From: an uncultured Prevotellaceae bacterium
GTDB taxonomy: Bacteria; Bacteroidota; Bacteroidia; Bacteroidales; Bacteroidaceae
Assembly (NCBI GenBank): GCA_947174565.1
Contig: CAMWJL010000008.1
Location: 1-44,087, forward strand
Reading direction: 5' to 3'
Length of the DNA stretch: 44,087 bases
Notes under the pieces: generated by a model
The model's input: only the letters and a program-made list of their open reading frames with translations
Databases searched by the model: none
Told to the model about the DNA's origin: nothing
Position numbers and translations under genes: made by a program
Shown here: positions 17,979 to 28,431 of the stretch, in pieces
Layout of the letters: each line of letters starts with the position of its first letter
Numbering within the stretch: the stretch's first letter is position 1

Positions 17979-20801
17979 TTATCTCTTCTTCGGCTGCTTG
18001 TTGAACTTATAGGTTACGCTGAATAACAGATAGGATGGGAGCGACATGGCAAGGGTCTCGCGGATGCCACGCTCATTGACTATGTAGGCCACACTCTTGT
18101 ACTGGCGGAGGATGTCGATGGCCTGCAATTTCAAGCCTATACGGTTCTTCAGGATGGATTTTGACAAAGTGGCATTCCATGCACACATCAGTTTATTTAA
18201 TTCATCGTTTGCGTAGCCTTGGCGTCTGACGAGTTCGCAATCAATGGTGAAGTCAAAATAAGCTGGGAGATTGGCATCCAACGAGAAACCGCCAGTATAT
18301 TCCCAGGTATCTCGTTGGCTAACATCCGTTCTACTCCTCATCGTCTTTTTCCAATCGGTAGCCATATAGATTCTTCCAAATATATTCTTGTTGACAGAGA
18401 ACTTCAAGTCGCATGGCAGATATAAATGCAGTTCATCATTGCTTATTTGCTGTGAAATACCAGTGGTTCCTTCCGCCACATAGTTCTTCGTTCTCAAATA
18501 ACTGGCAGCCACGGTGTAGCCGAGGCTGATGTTGCGCTGAACCACTTTTATTTGGTGTTCTCCTTTCGTGCTGAACTCCAGATTCCAATTACCATTCACG
18601 TTGTATGGCTTATTGATGTAAACGCCTGTGTTATAGCGATAAGATTGGATAATTTGATTGAAATAACGTATATACTTCAAATGTTGCCTCAGGTGTGAAT
18701 GATTTTGCTTGATTGGGTATTGCCACAAAACTTCCGTATTCCATACTACTGGCGACTTCAGAAAGGCATTGCCCTCATAGATGTTGATACGATCTGATGT
18801 CAGTGGGAGGGAAATGAGCTGAGTAGCTTCTGGCAAGGAATACTTCAACGAGGTAACTGCCGTGATATCCCATTCTGTATTGTTAAGAATATTTCCCACC
18901 CATTTGTTGCGGGAGATGGTCAACGAAGGTTCAATAAACACGAGAGATTGTGTCAGACAGGTATCAACCGAATAGCGAGTGTAATGGGTGCTACGTTCTA
19001 TGATAGATAGCGGTAAATTAACATAGACTTCTGTACGCAAATTCTTGTTGAGATTCCTGTGGTCATAATGGTATCCGATGCCCATCCGATATCTGTTCTC
19101 CGTCATCTTTTTGTCATAACTGTTCATCGCATCGTCTATGGATGTTATCACATCGGTTATCGTTTCTCTGTCCTTGTCGCGATTGAAGCGGTAGCCCGCG
19201 TAGAAATTCAAGTCGGTATTATACAACAGACGCGAAATCTTGTACGACACATCAGTCTTTGCCTCCACATGGCTATTGGGACGGTCGATTGCTTCCATTA
19301 TGTCTGCCTGTATCTGTCCTTGATGCCATGTGAGATAGCGATTAAAGCGGTCTGAATCATAATTGCTTTTAGCGTAATCCACTCCTGCGCTGAACTCTAT
19401 GATGTCAGTCGAAAGCAAATTCTTGGCTAAGGCGAAATCCTGTGATGCTCCGTACTCCTTATTCTTGCTGTTTATCCAGCGTCTGCGAGCACTGATTATT
19501 GACGGGTCGTTGAGAGTCACCCCCATGTTGAAAAGCGAGTCAAGCACGGCAATACCTTGCTGCCTCGTGTCTGTGTCCGACTCGTAGTAGCGTTCATCGC
19601 TGTCATCCTTCTTGCTGTTGAATCGCAGCTTCGTTGTGCTCTCCATCCAAAAGGGCATCTTCAAGGTGTATTTGTTGGACAACGATGCCCCGAGATTCCT
19701 GTTGACAGAAGTGTTCTTTGAGGTGCTGAATGTGCTGCCTTTGTTGTGGAAAGTCTCCTGAAACTCGTCCGTCTCCCATTCCCGTTTCTTTCGGTTCAGT
19801 TCCACCCTCGTCACATTCTTGCTCTTTTTGTGCTCCGTCAGCAGTTCCGCTGTTATCAAATTACTGACGGTGCGTCCCTCTCTCTCCCCGTCGTCAGAAG
19901 CAAAGCCATTGAACGCATAATCGGTCATGTTCAGGTTGTTCATGCCCCCCACGATGGCAAACCTGGAAACATCGGTGAAACGAAGGCCGAACAGACGGTT
20001 CAAGTAAGCGTCTTCAGTTCCAGTTCCTACCTCCACGTTTGCCATGTAACCCTTGCTATATTCTTTCTTCAGGTTTACGTCCATCACGAAGTCCTTCTTG
20101 GCTTTATCATCGTGCAATGCCATCGCCTTTTCTGTTGTTCGGTCATATACCTTAATATCCTTCACTGTGTAGTATGGAAGGTTCTCCAACATCAGTTTGT
20201 TGTTTCCACGAAAGAAATCTTTTCCGTTGAGTAGCAAATTGTCTATTTTCTTGCCATTGACAAATATCTCACCCTGCTTGGTCAGTTCCGTACCTGGCAT
20301 CTGCTTAATCAGTGCATCAAGCATACTGCCATCGGATACGTTAAAGGCATCAGCGTTATACACCAATGTGTCACCACGATAGAACATCTTTACTTTCGTG
20401 GCTGTCACCATAACTTCGCCAAGTGTCTGCTCTGTAAAAGAGTTCTTCCTTTTCACAAATAATGTAGGAAGGTCAAAAAAAGCATTTTTCCTGACAGACT
20501 TCAACGAGTGAGTACTGTACAGCGTTTGGTAGTCAGGATGAATCACCTTGATGATACATGACCGAAACGACTTATCTCGATTTACCCGGAACGAGAACAT
20601 ATCACGCCCCTTGATTTGAGTGCTGTCTAACGTAACGCTGTCCTTGTTTAAAAGATACACATTCGCTCCTTTAATTCCTGCATCCGTGAAATTATCATGA
20701 ACACGACCTCTCAGCCAATATTGATTATTTTGTGAAGATACCGCCGAACACAAAATAAGGAACGATACCATGATGGCAAGACGAAGAACATAACGGTTCA
20801 T
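17979..20801 (-). CDS. TonB-dependent receptor-like outer-membrane beta-barrel protein
   Basis: This 940-residue protein has a signal peptide and an N-terminal carboxypeptidase-regulatory-like domain (WLRGRVHDNFTDAGIKGANV, about residues 29-110). A plug-type domain follows (QTLGEVMVTATKV, then LDALIKQMPGTELTKQGEI, about 125-220). The remainder has the alternating pattern of a large outer-membrane barrel, ending in the aromatic strand YLLFSVTYKFNKQPKKR. It is of the non-SusC type often named outer-membrane beta-barrel family protein, and no SusD partner follows it. The substrate is unknown. It lies between the SusCD operon and the TlpA-like gene, with its own candidate promoter (TACATTTG at 20939-20932). 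Confidence 0.85.
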   Translation of the reverse strand: MNRYVLRLAIMVSFLILCSAVSSQNNQYWLRGRVHDNFTDAGIKGANVYLLNKDSVTLDSTQIKGRDMFSFRVNRDKSFRSCIIKVIHPDYQTLYSTHSLKSVRKNAFFDLPTLFVKRKNSFTEQTLGEVMVTATKVKMFYRGDTLVYNADAFNVSDGSMLDALIKQMPGTELTKQGEIFVNGKKIDNLLLNGKDFFRGNNKLMLENLPYYTVKDIKVYDRTTEKAMALHDDKAKKDFVMDVNLKKEYSKGYMANVEVGTGTEDAYLNRLFGLRFTDVSRFAIVGGMNNLNMTDYAFNGFASDDGEREGRTVSNLITAELLTEHKKSKNVTRVELNRKKREWETDEFQETFHNKGSTFSTSKNTSVNRNLGASLSNKYTLKMPFWMESTTKLRFNSKKDDSDERYYESDTDTRQQGIAVLDSLFNMGVTLNDPSIISARRRWINSKNKEYGASQDFALAKNLLSTDIIEFSAGVDYAKSNYDSDRFNRYLTWHQGQIQADIMEAIDRPNSHVEAKTDVSYKISRLLYNTDLNFYAGYRFNRDKDRETITDVITSIDDAMNSYDKKMTENRYRMGIGYHYDHRNLNKNLRTEVYVNLPLSIIERSTHYTRYSVDTCLTQSLVFIEPSLTISRNKWVGNILNNTEWDITAVTSLKYSLPEATQLISLPLTSDRINIYEGNAFLKSPVVWNTEVLWQYPIKQNHSHLRQHLKYIRYFNQIIQSYRYNTGVYINKPYNVNGNWNLEFSTKGEHQIKVVQRNISLGYTVAASYLRTKNYVAEGTTGISQQISNDELHLYLPCDLKFSVNKNIFGRIYMATDWKKTMRSRTDVSQRDTWEYTGGFSLDANLPAYFDFTIDCELVRRQGYANDELNKLMCAWNATLSKSILKNRIGLKLQAIDILRQYKSVAYIVNERGIRETLAMSLPSYLLFSVTYKFNKQPKKR

Positions 20802-21250
20802 ATAAATACAATATATCCTACTTCCATACTTGAATTTTCGAGATATCCCATGGTAATATGTCCGTTTGATTTTATCATGCCTTTTTATGCCAATTCTTGT
20901 ACTTGATTATATTTTTGTCTGATTTTTGCCCCAAATGTATTGTATTATTCTGTAAAATAAAAATTTAGGATGATTTATTTGCTTCGATTTACTTTAATCT
21001 GCTTTAATTAGGCTTAATTGTAAAAAAACGGGGATGAAACCGCTACAAATATCTAAACATTAGTATGTTGTGTGTTTTATCCCTAAAAATGAACAACATT
21101 TGCTTTTTACTGCGGTATCCAGTCAGTTGTAAAGAATGGTTTCAAAAATGGATGTCAGAATGATGAATATGCCAGTTCGGGATAATCTTTGGTCTTCGGA
21201 CAGGGTGGACATGAGGCGTCTAACACTTCGGTGCAAGGTACGCTTTCTGA

Positions 21251-21332
21251 GCCTCTAAATCGGAGTCCCCGACGTCGGTCGGTCGGAGTCGGGGACTCCG
21301 ATTGGTCGATGTCGGGGACATCGATTTTCCCC
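21251..21332. repeat. Dispersed bipartite palindromic element, copy A
   Basis: ATCGGAGTCCCCGAC (21259-21273) pairs with 21288-21302. A second palindrome CGATGTC-GGG-GACATCG (21307-21323) follows. Copy B at 31982-32066 is built from the same modules in the opposite orientation. It resembles REP/BIME-type extragenic repeats rather than an insertion sequence. Confidence 0.75.
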
Positions 21333-21395
21333 ATCAAAACAGGGGTAAAGTTGATGCAGAGTGACAGGTCTTCATGCCACTGCTTATTATATCAA

Positions 21396-21434
21396 AAACA
21401 GGCTCCGTTCTGTCATGCAGAACGGAGCCTGTTT
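21396..21434 (-). terminator. Intrinsic terminator of the SusCD operon
   Basis: AAACAGGCTCCGTTCTG pairs perfectly over 17 bp with CAGAACGGAGCCTGTTT around a TCATG loop. On the minus strand it is followed by TTTTTGATAT. It lies 70 nt past the stop of the PKD-like lipoprotein gene. Confidence 0.9.
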
Positions 21435-21503
21435 GTCATCCTTCCTTGGGGCATGCCATCAGGAGGACATGAGAAATGTTCTTATTCAGAACAGAAGCAA
21501 TGC

Positions 21504-23027
21504 TTATTTCTTCTTATAGATGATGCGAGACGGACGATAGCAGACGTTGTCGTATCGACGGAGCAATGCGCCGTCTTCTGTGTTCAACACCCACACATGG
21601 CCGTTCAACCCTTCTTCGTCAGGTTCATAGAACGCCACGAACGTTTCGGTATGGTCCTCGCTCAGTTCCATGGCGGTGATAACGGCGCGGTCGCTGCCCA
21701 CCGTGGCGCATATCTTGACATTATCAAGCATCTGCGATTGGCTGTAAATCCAACGTGCCACCTTGTTACCGTCTCCATACAGCAGATAGTTATACAACTC
21801 CGTAGCCACATACGGTGTCCTCTCTGTCAGTCGGCAGCTGAAACCTGCCAGCACTGGACCTCCGTAGGCACCAAGTTCATTCTGCATGGTCTCCTCGTTG
21901 TAGTACCAAAAGGTGCGGTCCATGATGGTCTTCTGATACATCATGCCTTGCTGAGTGCTGGTGACCACGACGATATTATCACTGAAAGCAGCCGTCTTCC
22001 CCACCGTTCTTGGCAAGAACATGAACACGGGTTCGTAACCCTTGAAATAATTGGAAGCTTGTGCTTCGGTCTCACTAACCACGTCGGGGGTGAACAGGTA
22101 TGTCTTGCTGCAATAGTAAGGTCCGTAGCCGTTGTACATCATGCACACATCGCCAAACTTCTTGTCCCACAGATACACATTGTTGTAAGCAACGGAGCCT
22201 GAGTCGTAAATGAAGCCACACAGGGCATACTCCGACTTAAATTTCACGGGGTTTCCTACTGCCCCCTCTGTAGGAGACAGCTCAAAGACTTTCCCGTTCT
22301 CACACAAGATGGGATAGATTGTTCCAGCCGTTCCGTGAGAAGGCAACAGAATCCGATAAGGGCGGAAATCCTCCAAATCGTTCACGACAAGCATGTTTTC
22401 CACAACCAACGTCTTGTCGTTCAGATAATAGAGGGCAGGAGCCTGCCCAATGGATGGGTCGCCCTGACAGGCGAGTATCAGGCTGCCGTCGCATTGCACA
22501 ACATCCATCACATTGCGGGTGAATGTATATTCAGGGTTGTTCAGCACGAAGCAGTCTCCCTCGGCAAAATGGTCGGCAACACCTTCCACCCGTTGTTTCA
22601 GCATAAACGACAGCATGCTGTTTCCGTCGGCATCGTTGCTAATGACCGTGATGCCCTCCTCATAAGGCGAGTTCACGTTCAGGACAAAAGGGAAGAAGGT
22701 CTTTCCGTCTTCGTTCTCCACTATGAGGCGACAACGGAAGCTACCCAACGCTTTACCGACATACACCAGGTCTCGCTCACGGGAATATACCTTTTGGTCA
22801 ATCTCCCATGTATATGTTACAGGTTTGTCAACATACGACTGACTGATAACAGGGGAGATGGTCAGTGTTTCGTTCTTGTCTATGTCGTATTCTGACTTGA
22901 TGCACCCTTCTTCTATTGTAATCTCGGAGATGAGTCCTACACCTTCTGTCGTTTCATCCTGAAAGCAGGACGAAAGGCACAGCAGAACACATAAAACACT
23001 CAATTTATTAAGCCTTTTCATTTTCAT
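21504..23027 (-). CDS. PKD-like family surface lipoprotein
   Basis: This 507-residue protein has a lipoprotein signal with the lipobox LSSC at Cys21. The N-terminal 130 residues have the look of PKD/Ig-like modules (VTYTWEIDQKVYSR, then FRCRLIVENEDGKTFFPFVLNV), and the rest is a beta-rich region with repeated short strand pairs. It matches the PKD-like lipoproteins found as the last gene of some SusCD operons. It probably sits at the cell surface with SusD and helps bind or process the substrate. It is 32 nt after the DUF4843-like gene and is followed by a strong terminator. Confidence 0.65.
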   Translation of the reverse strand: MKMKRLNKLSVLCVLLCLSSCFQDETTEGVGLISEITIEEGCIKSEYDIDKNETLTISPVISQSYVDKPVTYTWEIDQKVYSRERDLVYVGKALGSFRCRLIVENEDGKTFFPFVLNVNSPYEEGITVISNDADGNSMLSFMLKQRVEGVADHFAEGDCFVLNNPEYTFTRNVMDVVQCDGSLILACQGDPSIGQAPALYYLNDKTLVVENMLVVNDLEDFRPYRILLPSHGTAGTIYPILCENGKVFELSPTEGAVGNPVKFKSEYALCGFIYDSGSVAYNNVYLWDKKFGDVCMMYNGYGPYYCSKTYLFTPDVVSETEAQASNYFKGYEPVFMFLPRTVGKTAAFSDNIVVVTSTQQGMMYQKTIMDRTFWYYNEETMQNELGAYGGPVLAGFSCRLTERTPYVATELYNYLLYGDGNKVARWIYSQSQMLDNVKICATVGSDRAVITAMELSEDHTETFVAFYEPDEEGLNGHVWVLNTEDGALLRRYDNVCYRPSRIIYKKK

Positions 23028-23059
23028 CTTTATGTAACAAGTGGTTAAACGCCTTCTTA

Positions 23060-23875
23060 TCAGTATGGATTGGGGAAATCAAACGGGAAATCAGGGTACA
23101 AACTCAGTATTTCCTCCCGATTGGCAGGGTCAGCGAAGTACTCATAGACGGGATACTTGATATACTTGTTCACAATCGTTCGGAACTGGAAAAAGTCACC
23201 ATATTGCACATGTTCCAGATTCTCACCATAGACAGCAACCATCTTGGCGTAAGACTCGGGCAAGACATCCTGCAAGGCATGGAAGCACTCCACCATCTTG
23301 ATGAGCTTCAATGGATGCCAAACGCCAAACTCATACTCGTGCCAGACCTTATCTCCTTTGTAATCCAGCCATTCGGGCTGCTCAACGGCATTATCAAAGA
23401 ACAACACGCAGACCTGATCTTTGTTGTTCAGCGTAGGCACAAAAGTGCTGTTATTGCTCAGACGGATGTCTAACCTGTAACGTACAAAACCGTTTTGGTA
23501 GTCGCCAGCCAACGCATCCCGATAAATGCGCACGGGAATATACCCTCTCACAGAGTCTGCCTGAATCACAGGCTGACCAATGGAGAACTGCACACCTTCT
23601 TCTACCGTCGTCTTTTCTTTGTCAATCTTGTAAGAGAACGTGCGGTCATCAGAGGAGGGTTCGCCCATCAAACAAACGGGTATCATGTATTCCTTTTCAC
23701 GTATATTCGTGGGAGTCACTCCAAACGAATAACGCAATGTGTCGTCGGAGAAATAAATGCCTGAATAATCCGTATCATAGGTCAAATACTCCTCTGAGCA
23801 GGAAGTTGACAACAGGCCTCCAACCATGGAACACAGAAGCCATACCGCTTTAATCCATATATTATGCTTTTCCAT
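23060..23875 (-). CDS. DUF4843-like lipoprotein
   Basis: I took ATG 23875 (MEKHNIWIK) because the lipoprotein signal starts there; the track start at 23905 would overlap susD. The lipobox is STSC at Cys26. The first half contains a beta-sandwich-like segment (YMIPVCLMGEPSSDDRTFSYKI, VRGYIPVRIYRDAL) typical of the DUF4843 family, which accompanies SusCD pairs of the non-classical type. The C-terminal part is helical. It lies 14 nt after susD. The function of the family is unknown; co-occurrence with SusCD suggests a surface role in the same uptake complex. Confidence 0.7.
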   Translation of the reverse strand: MEKHNIWIKAVWLLCSMVGGLLSTSCSEEYLTYDTDYSGIYFSDDTLRYSFGVTPTNIREKEYMIPVCLMGEPSSDDRTFSYKIDKEKTTVEEGVQFSIGQPVIQADSVRGYIPVRIYRDALAGDYQNGFVRYRLDIRLSNNSTFVPTLNNKDQVCVLFFDNAVEQPEWLDYKGDKVWHEYEFGVWHPLKLIKMVECFHALQDVLPESYAKMVAVYGENLEHVQYGDFFQFRTIVNKYIKYPVYEYFADPANREEILSLYPDFPFDFPNPY

Positions 23876-23888
23876 TTTTCTTGATTGA

Positions 23889-25310
23889 TTAGTTACGATA
23901 GTCATATTCTATTTCAGGAATAGGGATAACATACACGTCTCGGGAAGGGGCAATGCGCTCTCCGTTCTGATTGACAATAGTTTGGTTCAGACGCTTCATG
24001 TGGAAGAACATCTGCCCTTCGCCAATCAGTTCTTTATAGCGTTCCGCATCAATTGCCTCCTGAATCATGTCAGAGGTCATTTGTTCCCAATCAAGCTTCA
24101 CCTCAATGCCGCGGCTCTCACGAACCTTATCCAGCATGGTGGCTACCACGTCAGGATGGTTATCCCTGTTCTGACACTCTGCCACAATGTAATACATCTC
24201 TGGCAAGCGAATCAGGTTGAGACCCTGTATCGTGTTTTCGGGACGCTTAGCCTCGTTACCTTCCAACTTGTACTTATCCAATATCTTCGTGAAACGGATT
24301 GTTCCAGAAGGTTGAATCGTGAAGTAAGCACCTAACCGATAGTCATTGCCCTCGGCTGTTTCATAGAATGTTGCATAATCCTTGCGTGGGTTCAAGGAGT
24401 AGAACGAGGTGGACAGCCAAAGGTCATTATACACGTTGGAATAGAAGTCTGTCGTGGAATAGATGCCGAAGATGGTCTCCTTGTGGGACAAACAGCCAGC
24501 CACGTCACCAGCGATTTCTATCCGCTTCAGCAATGAAAGCCCGCTCTCGTCAATGACCATTCGGGCATATTCTTCCGCCTTCTCATAGTTACCCATGGTC
24601 ATATATACACGAGCCAATGTCGCACGAACGGCATGTATGTTGAAGTGTATCTGACGCATGGTCATAAACGCCCTGTCATTGGCGTATGCGTCTTCATTAG
24701 CCAACAGTTTCTCGGCTTCTAACAAATCCGAAAGAATGTACTCATAGACTTTGGAAGCTTTGGAAAACTGTGGTGTGACAAGCGAGAACGTCGTGGCATA
24801 AGGGATTCCATCTGCTTCAGGATTCAGTGTAATCTGCTCTGTGAACAAACGCAGGAGGTCAAAGTGCATGAAAGCGCGCAAGCCCAAAGCCTCGCCTCGG
24901 TAAATCGTATATGGATAGTCCGTGGCGTTGCTGACCAATTCACATTGCAGGATGGAATTGACGTTAGAGATATTGGCATACATATCCGTCCACAAACCCT
25001 GGAACAGCGTCTCAACAGTGGAGTAGGTGTAGTTATACTTCAACAGATTCTCCACCTTGTAATTGCCGTAAGACTCAAAATACTGCGCCATAACATCCAA
25101 TGCCGAATAGCTCATTTCTCGTCCATACAGGTTCTGACCACGCAACTGGGCGTATGCACCATACATGGCATCTTCTATTCCGCTGGCAGAAGACAGCAGT
25201 TCCTTCCGCTTCACTTGCCCTTCGGGAGTAATATCCAAAAAGCTCTCACAGGCCGACAGCGTCAGCAATGCCGACCATACATATATAATTCTTAGAATCT
25301 TCATCTTCAT
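23889..25310 (-). CDS. SusD/RagB-family surface lipoprotein
   Basis: This is the 473-residue binding lid of a SusCD transporter, anchored to the outer surface by lipid at Cys21 (TLSAC). The typical opening CESFLDITPEG, the early helical repeats, and RGEALGLRAFMHFDLLRLF identify the family. The C-terminus carries the usual AIDAERYKELIGEG and IPEIEYDYRN. It starts 6 nt after susC, as is normal. Because no glycosidase is encoded in this operon, the ligand may be something other than glycan, such as a peptide or cofactor; that is inference. Confidence 0.92.
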   Translation of the reverse strand: MKMKILRIIYVWSALLTLSACESFLDITPEGQVKRKELLSSASGIEDAMYGAYAQLRGQNLYGREMSYSALDVMAQYFESYGNYKVENLLKYNYTYSTVETLFQGLWTDMYANISNVNSILQCELVSNATDYPYTIYRGEALGLRAFMHFDLLRLFTEQITLNPEADGIPYATTFSLVTPQFSKASKVYEYILSDLLEAEKLLANEDAYANDRAFMTMRQIHFNIHAVRATLARVYMTMGNYEKAEEYARMVIDESGLSLLKRIEIAGDVAGCLSHKETIFGIYSTTDFYSNVYNDLWLSTSFYSLNPRKDYATFYETAEGNDYRLGAYFTIQPSGTIRFTKILDKYKLEGNEAKRPENTIQGLNLIRLPEMYYIVAECQNRDNHPDVVATMLDKVRESRGIEVKLDWEQMTSDMIQEAIDAERYKELIGEGQMFFHMKRLNQTIVNQNGERIAPSRDVYVIPIPEIEYDYRN

Positions 25311-25316
25311 TTTGGA

Positions 25317-28300
25317 TTAAAAAATCGTACTTACAGTAAACTCAAAGCCCTGACTATAAAGATAATCTGTTCCGCGTTCTATCTTGACCGTAGAGAGACG
25401 GAACAAGTCCGTCGCATTGATACCTACACGCAGGTTGCGCAGATGCAGCTTCTGACAGACATTCTGCGAGAACTCATAACTCAGGTTAAGAGCCGTCAGC
25501 GTAAGTGTATTCTCTTTTTCGGCAAAACGGTCGGTCTGCTTTGGAACTGACGTATCCGCTATATCTTTATAGATAGCCACATCACCAGGCTTTTTCCAAC
25601 GGTCGTCGAACACACGCTGGTCAGCATTGTATTTGGGGTCAACACCCTCTACCTTTGAGGCACGCGTAGTGTTATAAATCCATGCACCACAACGCATACC
25701 GAAGAGCGCATAGAGGCTGAAACCTTTATAATACAAAGAAGTAGTGATTGTGCCGATGAAAGCAGGTTCTGTATCGCCTATTAACACCTTGTCGGAAGCA
25801 TCGTAGTCAAACGTATATTCACCATTTCGCTTGATATAGATTTCCCTTCCCGTAGCAGGGTCAATACCAGCTGAACGTACCAGTTTGAGCGCGGTAACGG
25901 ACTCACCTTCCGCATATTGTGGCAACGGAGCAAGAGCATTTGTGGCGTATTGCTCGTTTTTCTTGTTCATCTCCTCCAGAGCGGAGTTAATCTTCGTTAT
26001 CTTATTACGGTTGATATAACCCGTTGTGCCGAGTTTCCAGTTAAAGTCTCTTGTACGGAAGATGTAGCCGTCAAGCTGATATTCAATACCTTTATTCTGT
26101 AACTCGCCCAAGTTCTCCTTGGCACTGGTCACACCCACCGACGGAGCTTTCGCCTTATCCAGCAACAAATCCTTGGTCTGTTTGATGTAAGCGTCCACAA
26201 CGAGATTCAAGCGACGGTCGAACAGACTGACATCCAATCCTATATTATAAGTCATGGTGCGTTCCCAGCACAAATCTATATTCCCGATGGTCAATGGTAC
26301 AGCACCGATGCCCGTTCCGTAAGAGTAATTTCCGCTGTATTTATACATCGTGAGAGCCTGAAAAGGGCTAAAACTTACCTTTCCTGTATATCCCACACTG
26401 CCGCGCAACTTGAACAAATCAACATGGTCACGAATAGACTCCATGAAACTCTCATTCAAGATATTCCATCCAGCACCAGTAGCCCAAAAGTGACCGAAAC
26501 GCTTGTTCTCACCAAACTGAGAAGAACCTGTCGTTCGGTAAGTCAAATCCGCATAATAGCGGTTGCGGAACGAATAAGTGCCATTAGTGAAGAAACCCAC
26601 ATCAGCCGATTCCGACTGCAAGCCATAAGGAGTTTCACTATCAGGATAGGAAGACGCATTGCCAATAAAAGCCAATTTATCAGAATAGAAACCAATGCCT
26701 TTTGTCATAGCCTTCTGACTTTGGGAATGGTTGATTTCCCATCCAGCCGTCAAACTCAGCAATGACTGGTCTTGGAACATCTTGTTATATGCTCCTACAA
26801 TGTTGCCGTTGTAGCTAACCGCCTTGGAAGAAGAAATAGCCATATATCCCTTCTTATCAGGGTCTTGCTCGTTCTTAAACATCCGTGAATCAGGTGACTG
26901 GAAGTCATCTCCCCACCCCGTTTCGGAAGAGATATTAAAGTGTCCAGTGATACGGAACTCACGATTGATGTCCCAGCGACAATCAGTGGAGTTAGACAAA
27001 ACGTGCGTTCCCTCCCGAGAGTAAGAACCCAACGTCGCTTCATAAAGCGGATTGTTCAAATCCCAAGCCAAATCCAAATTCACAGAACCATCGGCATTAT
27101 ACATACGGTCATAGGGATTCATGCGAGTGTACTGCGAGAAACTGCCATAAGGAGAGTCCTGTGAAGACACCTCCGAGTAGTTCGTTCTGTTAGAAATCTG
27201 TATGACGTTATTGATAAAATAATCGAATTTGAATCCCAAACCATAGCGACGGCGATAGTCACCCTTCATCACACCCTTAGTATCTCCGAAACGTCCAGAG
27301 AGTTCATAGCGCAGATTGCCAGCACCGCCATAGATGCGCAGCGAATGGTCGTGGGAGAAAGACGTGCGAGCAGGCTGTGAAAGCCAGTCGGAGTCCTGTC
27401 CGCGACGAATAGCTTGATAACGTTCGTTATACAACTTATCATATTCCCATTGCAACGGGTTTCCTGTCGTCGGATCCAACGCCCCCTTGGCATCGTAAAG
27501 TCCCGCCAACTGCTCATAATGCAACTTGTCAGCAGCATTCAGCACGTTATAATCCCCAAGTACAGGGAATTGTACATTGCCCGTGAAGTTATACGCCACC
27601 CGAAGAGTTGACTCCTTGATAGGCTTACGGGTAATGACAATCACGCCGTTAGCAGCCTTTGAACCATACAGCGCAGTGGCAGCCGCGTCCTTCAAGACGT
27701 TGATGCTCTCCACCTCGTTCATGTCCAAATCATACAGCTCCTGCAAGGAAATCTCCGTACCATCCAAGATGATGGTAGGCTGATTGACAGCTTGTCCCTC
27801 GTTGGAGAACGAACTCATACCGCGTATGATTAGCTCTGGCACATGGTTAGGGTTAGAGCCAGCAGCCGTGTTCTGCACCAGTTCCATACCAGGCGTCAAG
27901 GCAGCGATGGCGGAAATCAGGTTTGTGCCAGACACTTGCTTGATTTCGATGCCCGAGATTTGCTTGACAGCACCCGTAAAGCTCTGTTTGTCTTTGGCAA
28001 AGAATCCGTTCACCACCACCTCACCAAGTTCCTTCGTGTCTTCCTCCATCTCAATCTTCATGCCCGGCTTGCACTTGCTGGCAGGGATGGTCAAGGTCTT
28101 GTAGCCTAACAAAGAGAGACGTAGTTCAAAGTCCCCCGTCGGTCGAGAAAGGTTGAACTGACCGTCCAGATTCGTGGTCGTTCCTCCACTGAGGCTGCCT
28201 TGCTGGAATACAGCCACGGACACGCCAATCAATGTCTCACCAGTTTTTTTGTCAATAATCGAACCGCTTATGAACTTTGAAACGGTCTCATCCTGTTGCG

Positions 28301-28391
28301 GCACGCTCGCAAGTGCCTCCATTGCGTGAACGGAGACTCCGCCACAGGCGAGGGCGGCACACCACATACAGGCAAACATTTGTAATTTCAT
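25317..28391 (-). CDS. SusC/RagA-family TonB-linked outer-membrane transporter
   Basis: This 1024-residue protein is the barrel partner of the SusD homologue and imports ligand with TonB energy. After a signal peptide comes a carboxypeptidase-D-like domain (GSIIDKKTGETLIGVSV, about 43-115). The plug carries GEVVVNGFFAKDKQSFTGAV and the family motif LDGTEISLQELYDLDMNEVE with NVLKDAAATALYGSKAANG (about 205-255). The rest is a 22-strand-type barrel ending TDYLYSQGFEFTVSTIF. It is followed by susD at 6 nt spacing. Substrate cannot be read. Confidence 0.94.
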   Translation of the reverse strand: MKLQMFACMWCAALACGGVSVHAMEALASVPQQDETVSKFISGSIIDKKTGETLIGVSVAVFQQGSLSGGTTTNLDGQFNLSRPTGDFELRLSLLGYKTLTIPASKCKPGMKIEMEEDTKELGEVVVNGFFAKDKQSFTGAVKQISGIEIKQVSGTNLISAIAALTPGMELVQNTAAGSNPNHVPELIIRGMSSFSNEGQAVNQPTIILDGTEISLQELYDLDMNEVESINVLKDAAATALYGSKAANGVIVITRKPIKESTLRVAYNFTGNVQFPVLGDYNVLNAADKLHYEQLAGLYDAKGALDPTTGNPLQWEYDKLYNERYQAIRRGQDSDWLSQPARTSFSHDHSLRIYGGAGNLRYELSGRFGDTKGVMKGDYRRRYGLGFKFDYFINNVIQISNRTNYSEVSSQDSPYGSFSQYTRMNPYDRMYNADGSVNLDLAWDLNNPLYEATLGSYSREGTHVLSNSTDCRWDINREFRITGHFNISSETGWGDDFQSPDSRMFKNEQDPDKKGYMAISSSKAVSYNGNIVGAYNKMFQDQSLLSLTAGWEINHSQSQKAMTKGIGFYSDKLAFIGNASSYPDSETPYGLQSESADVGFFTNGTYSFRNRYYADLTYRTTGSSQFGENKRFGHFWATGAGWNILNESFMESIRDHVDLFKLRGSVGYTGKVSFSPFQALTMYKYSGNYSYGTGIGAVPLTIGNIDLCWERTMTYNIGLDVSLFDRRLNLVVDAYIKQTKDLLLDKAKAPSVGVTSAKENLGELQNKGIEYQLDGYIFRTRDFNWKLGTTGYINRNKITKINSALEEMNKKNEQYATNALAPLPQYAEGESVTALKLVRSAGIDPATGREIYIKRNGEYTFDYDASDKVLIGDTEPAFIGTITTSLYYKGFSLYALFGMRCGAWIYNTTRASKVEGVDPKYNADQRVFDDRWKKPGDVAIYKDIADTSVPKQTDRFAEKENTLTLTALNLSYEFSQNVCQKLHLRNLRVGINATDLFRLSTVKIERGTDYLYSQGFEFTVSTIF

Positions 28392-28431
28392 CTATGACTT
28401 TATTTTCGTTTTAATGACTGTTCTTTTCAGA

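Larger units (their letters stand above)
20802..21503. other. 702-bp intergenic region with promoter, palindromic repeat and terminator
   Basis: On the minus strand it holds a candidate -7 box TACATTTG (20939-20932) for the barrel gene. It also contains the bipartite palindromic element at 21251-21332 and the SusCD-operon terminator at 21396-21434. Between 20940 and 21240 it is AT-rich with nothing else recognisable. Confidence 0.6.

Noticed and set aside
21155-22202. ORFs reading SESPTPTDRR and similar across the palindromic repeats, and the long plus-strand ORF 21189-22202
   Set aside because: They are translations of the repeat and of the antisense strand of the PKD-like gene.
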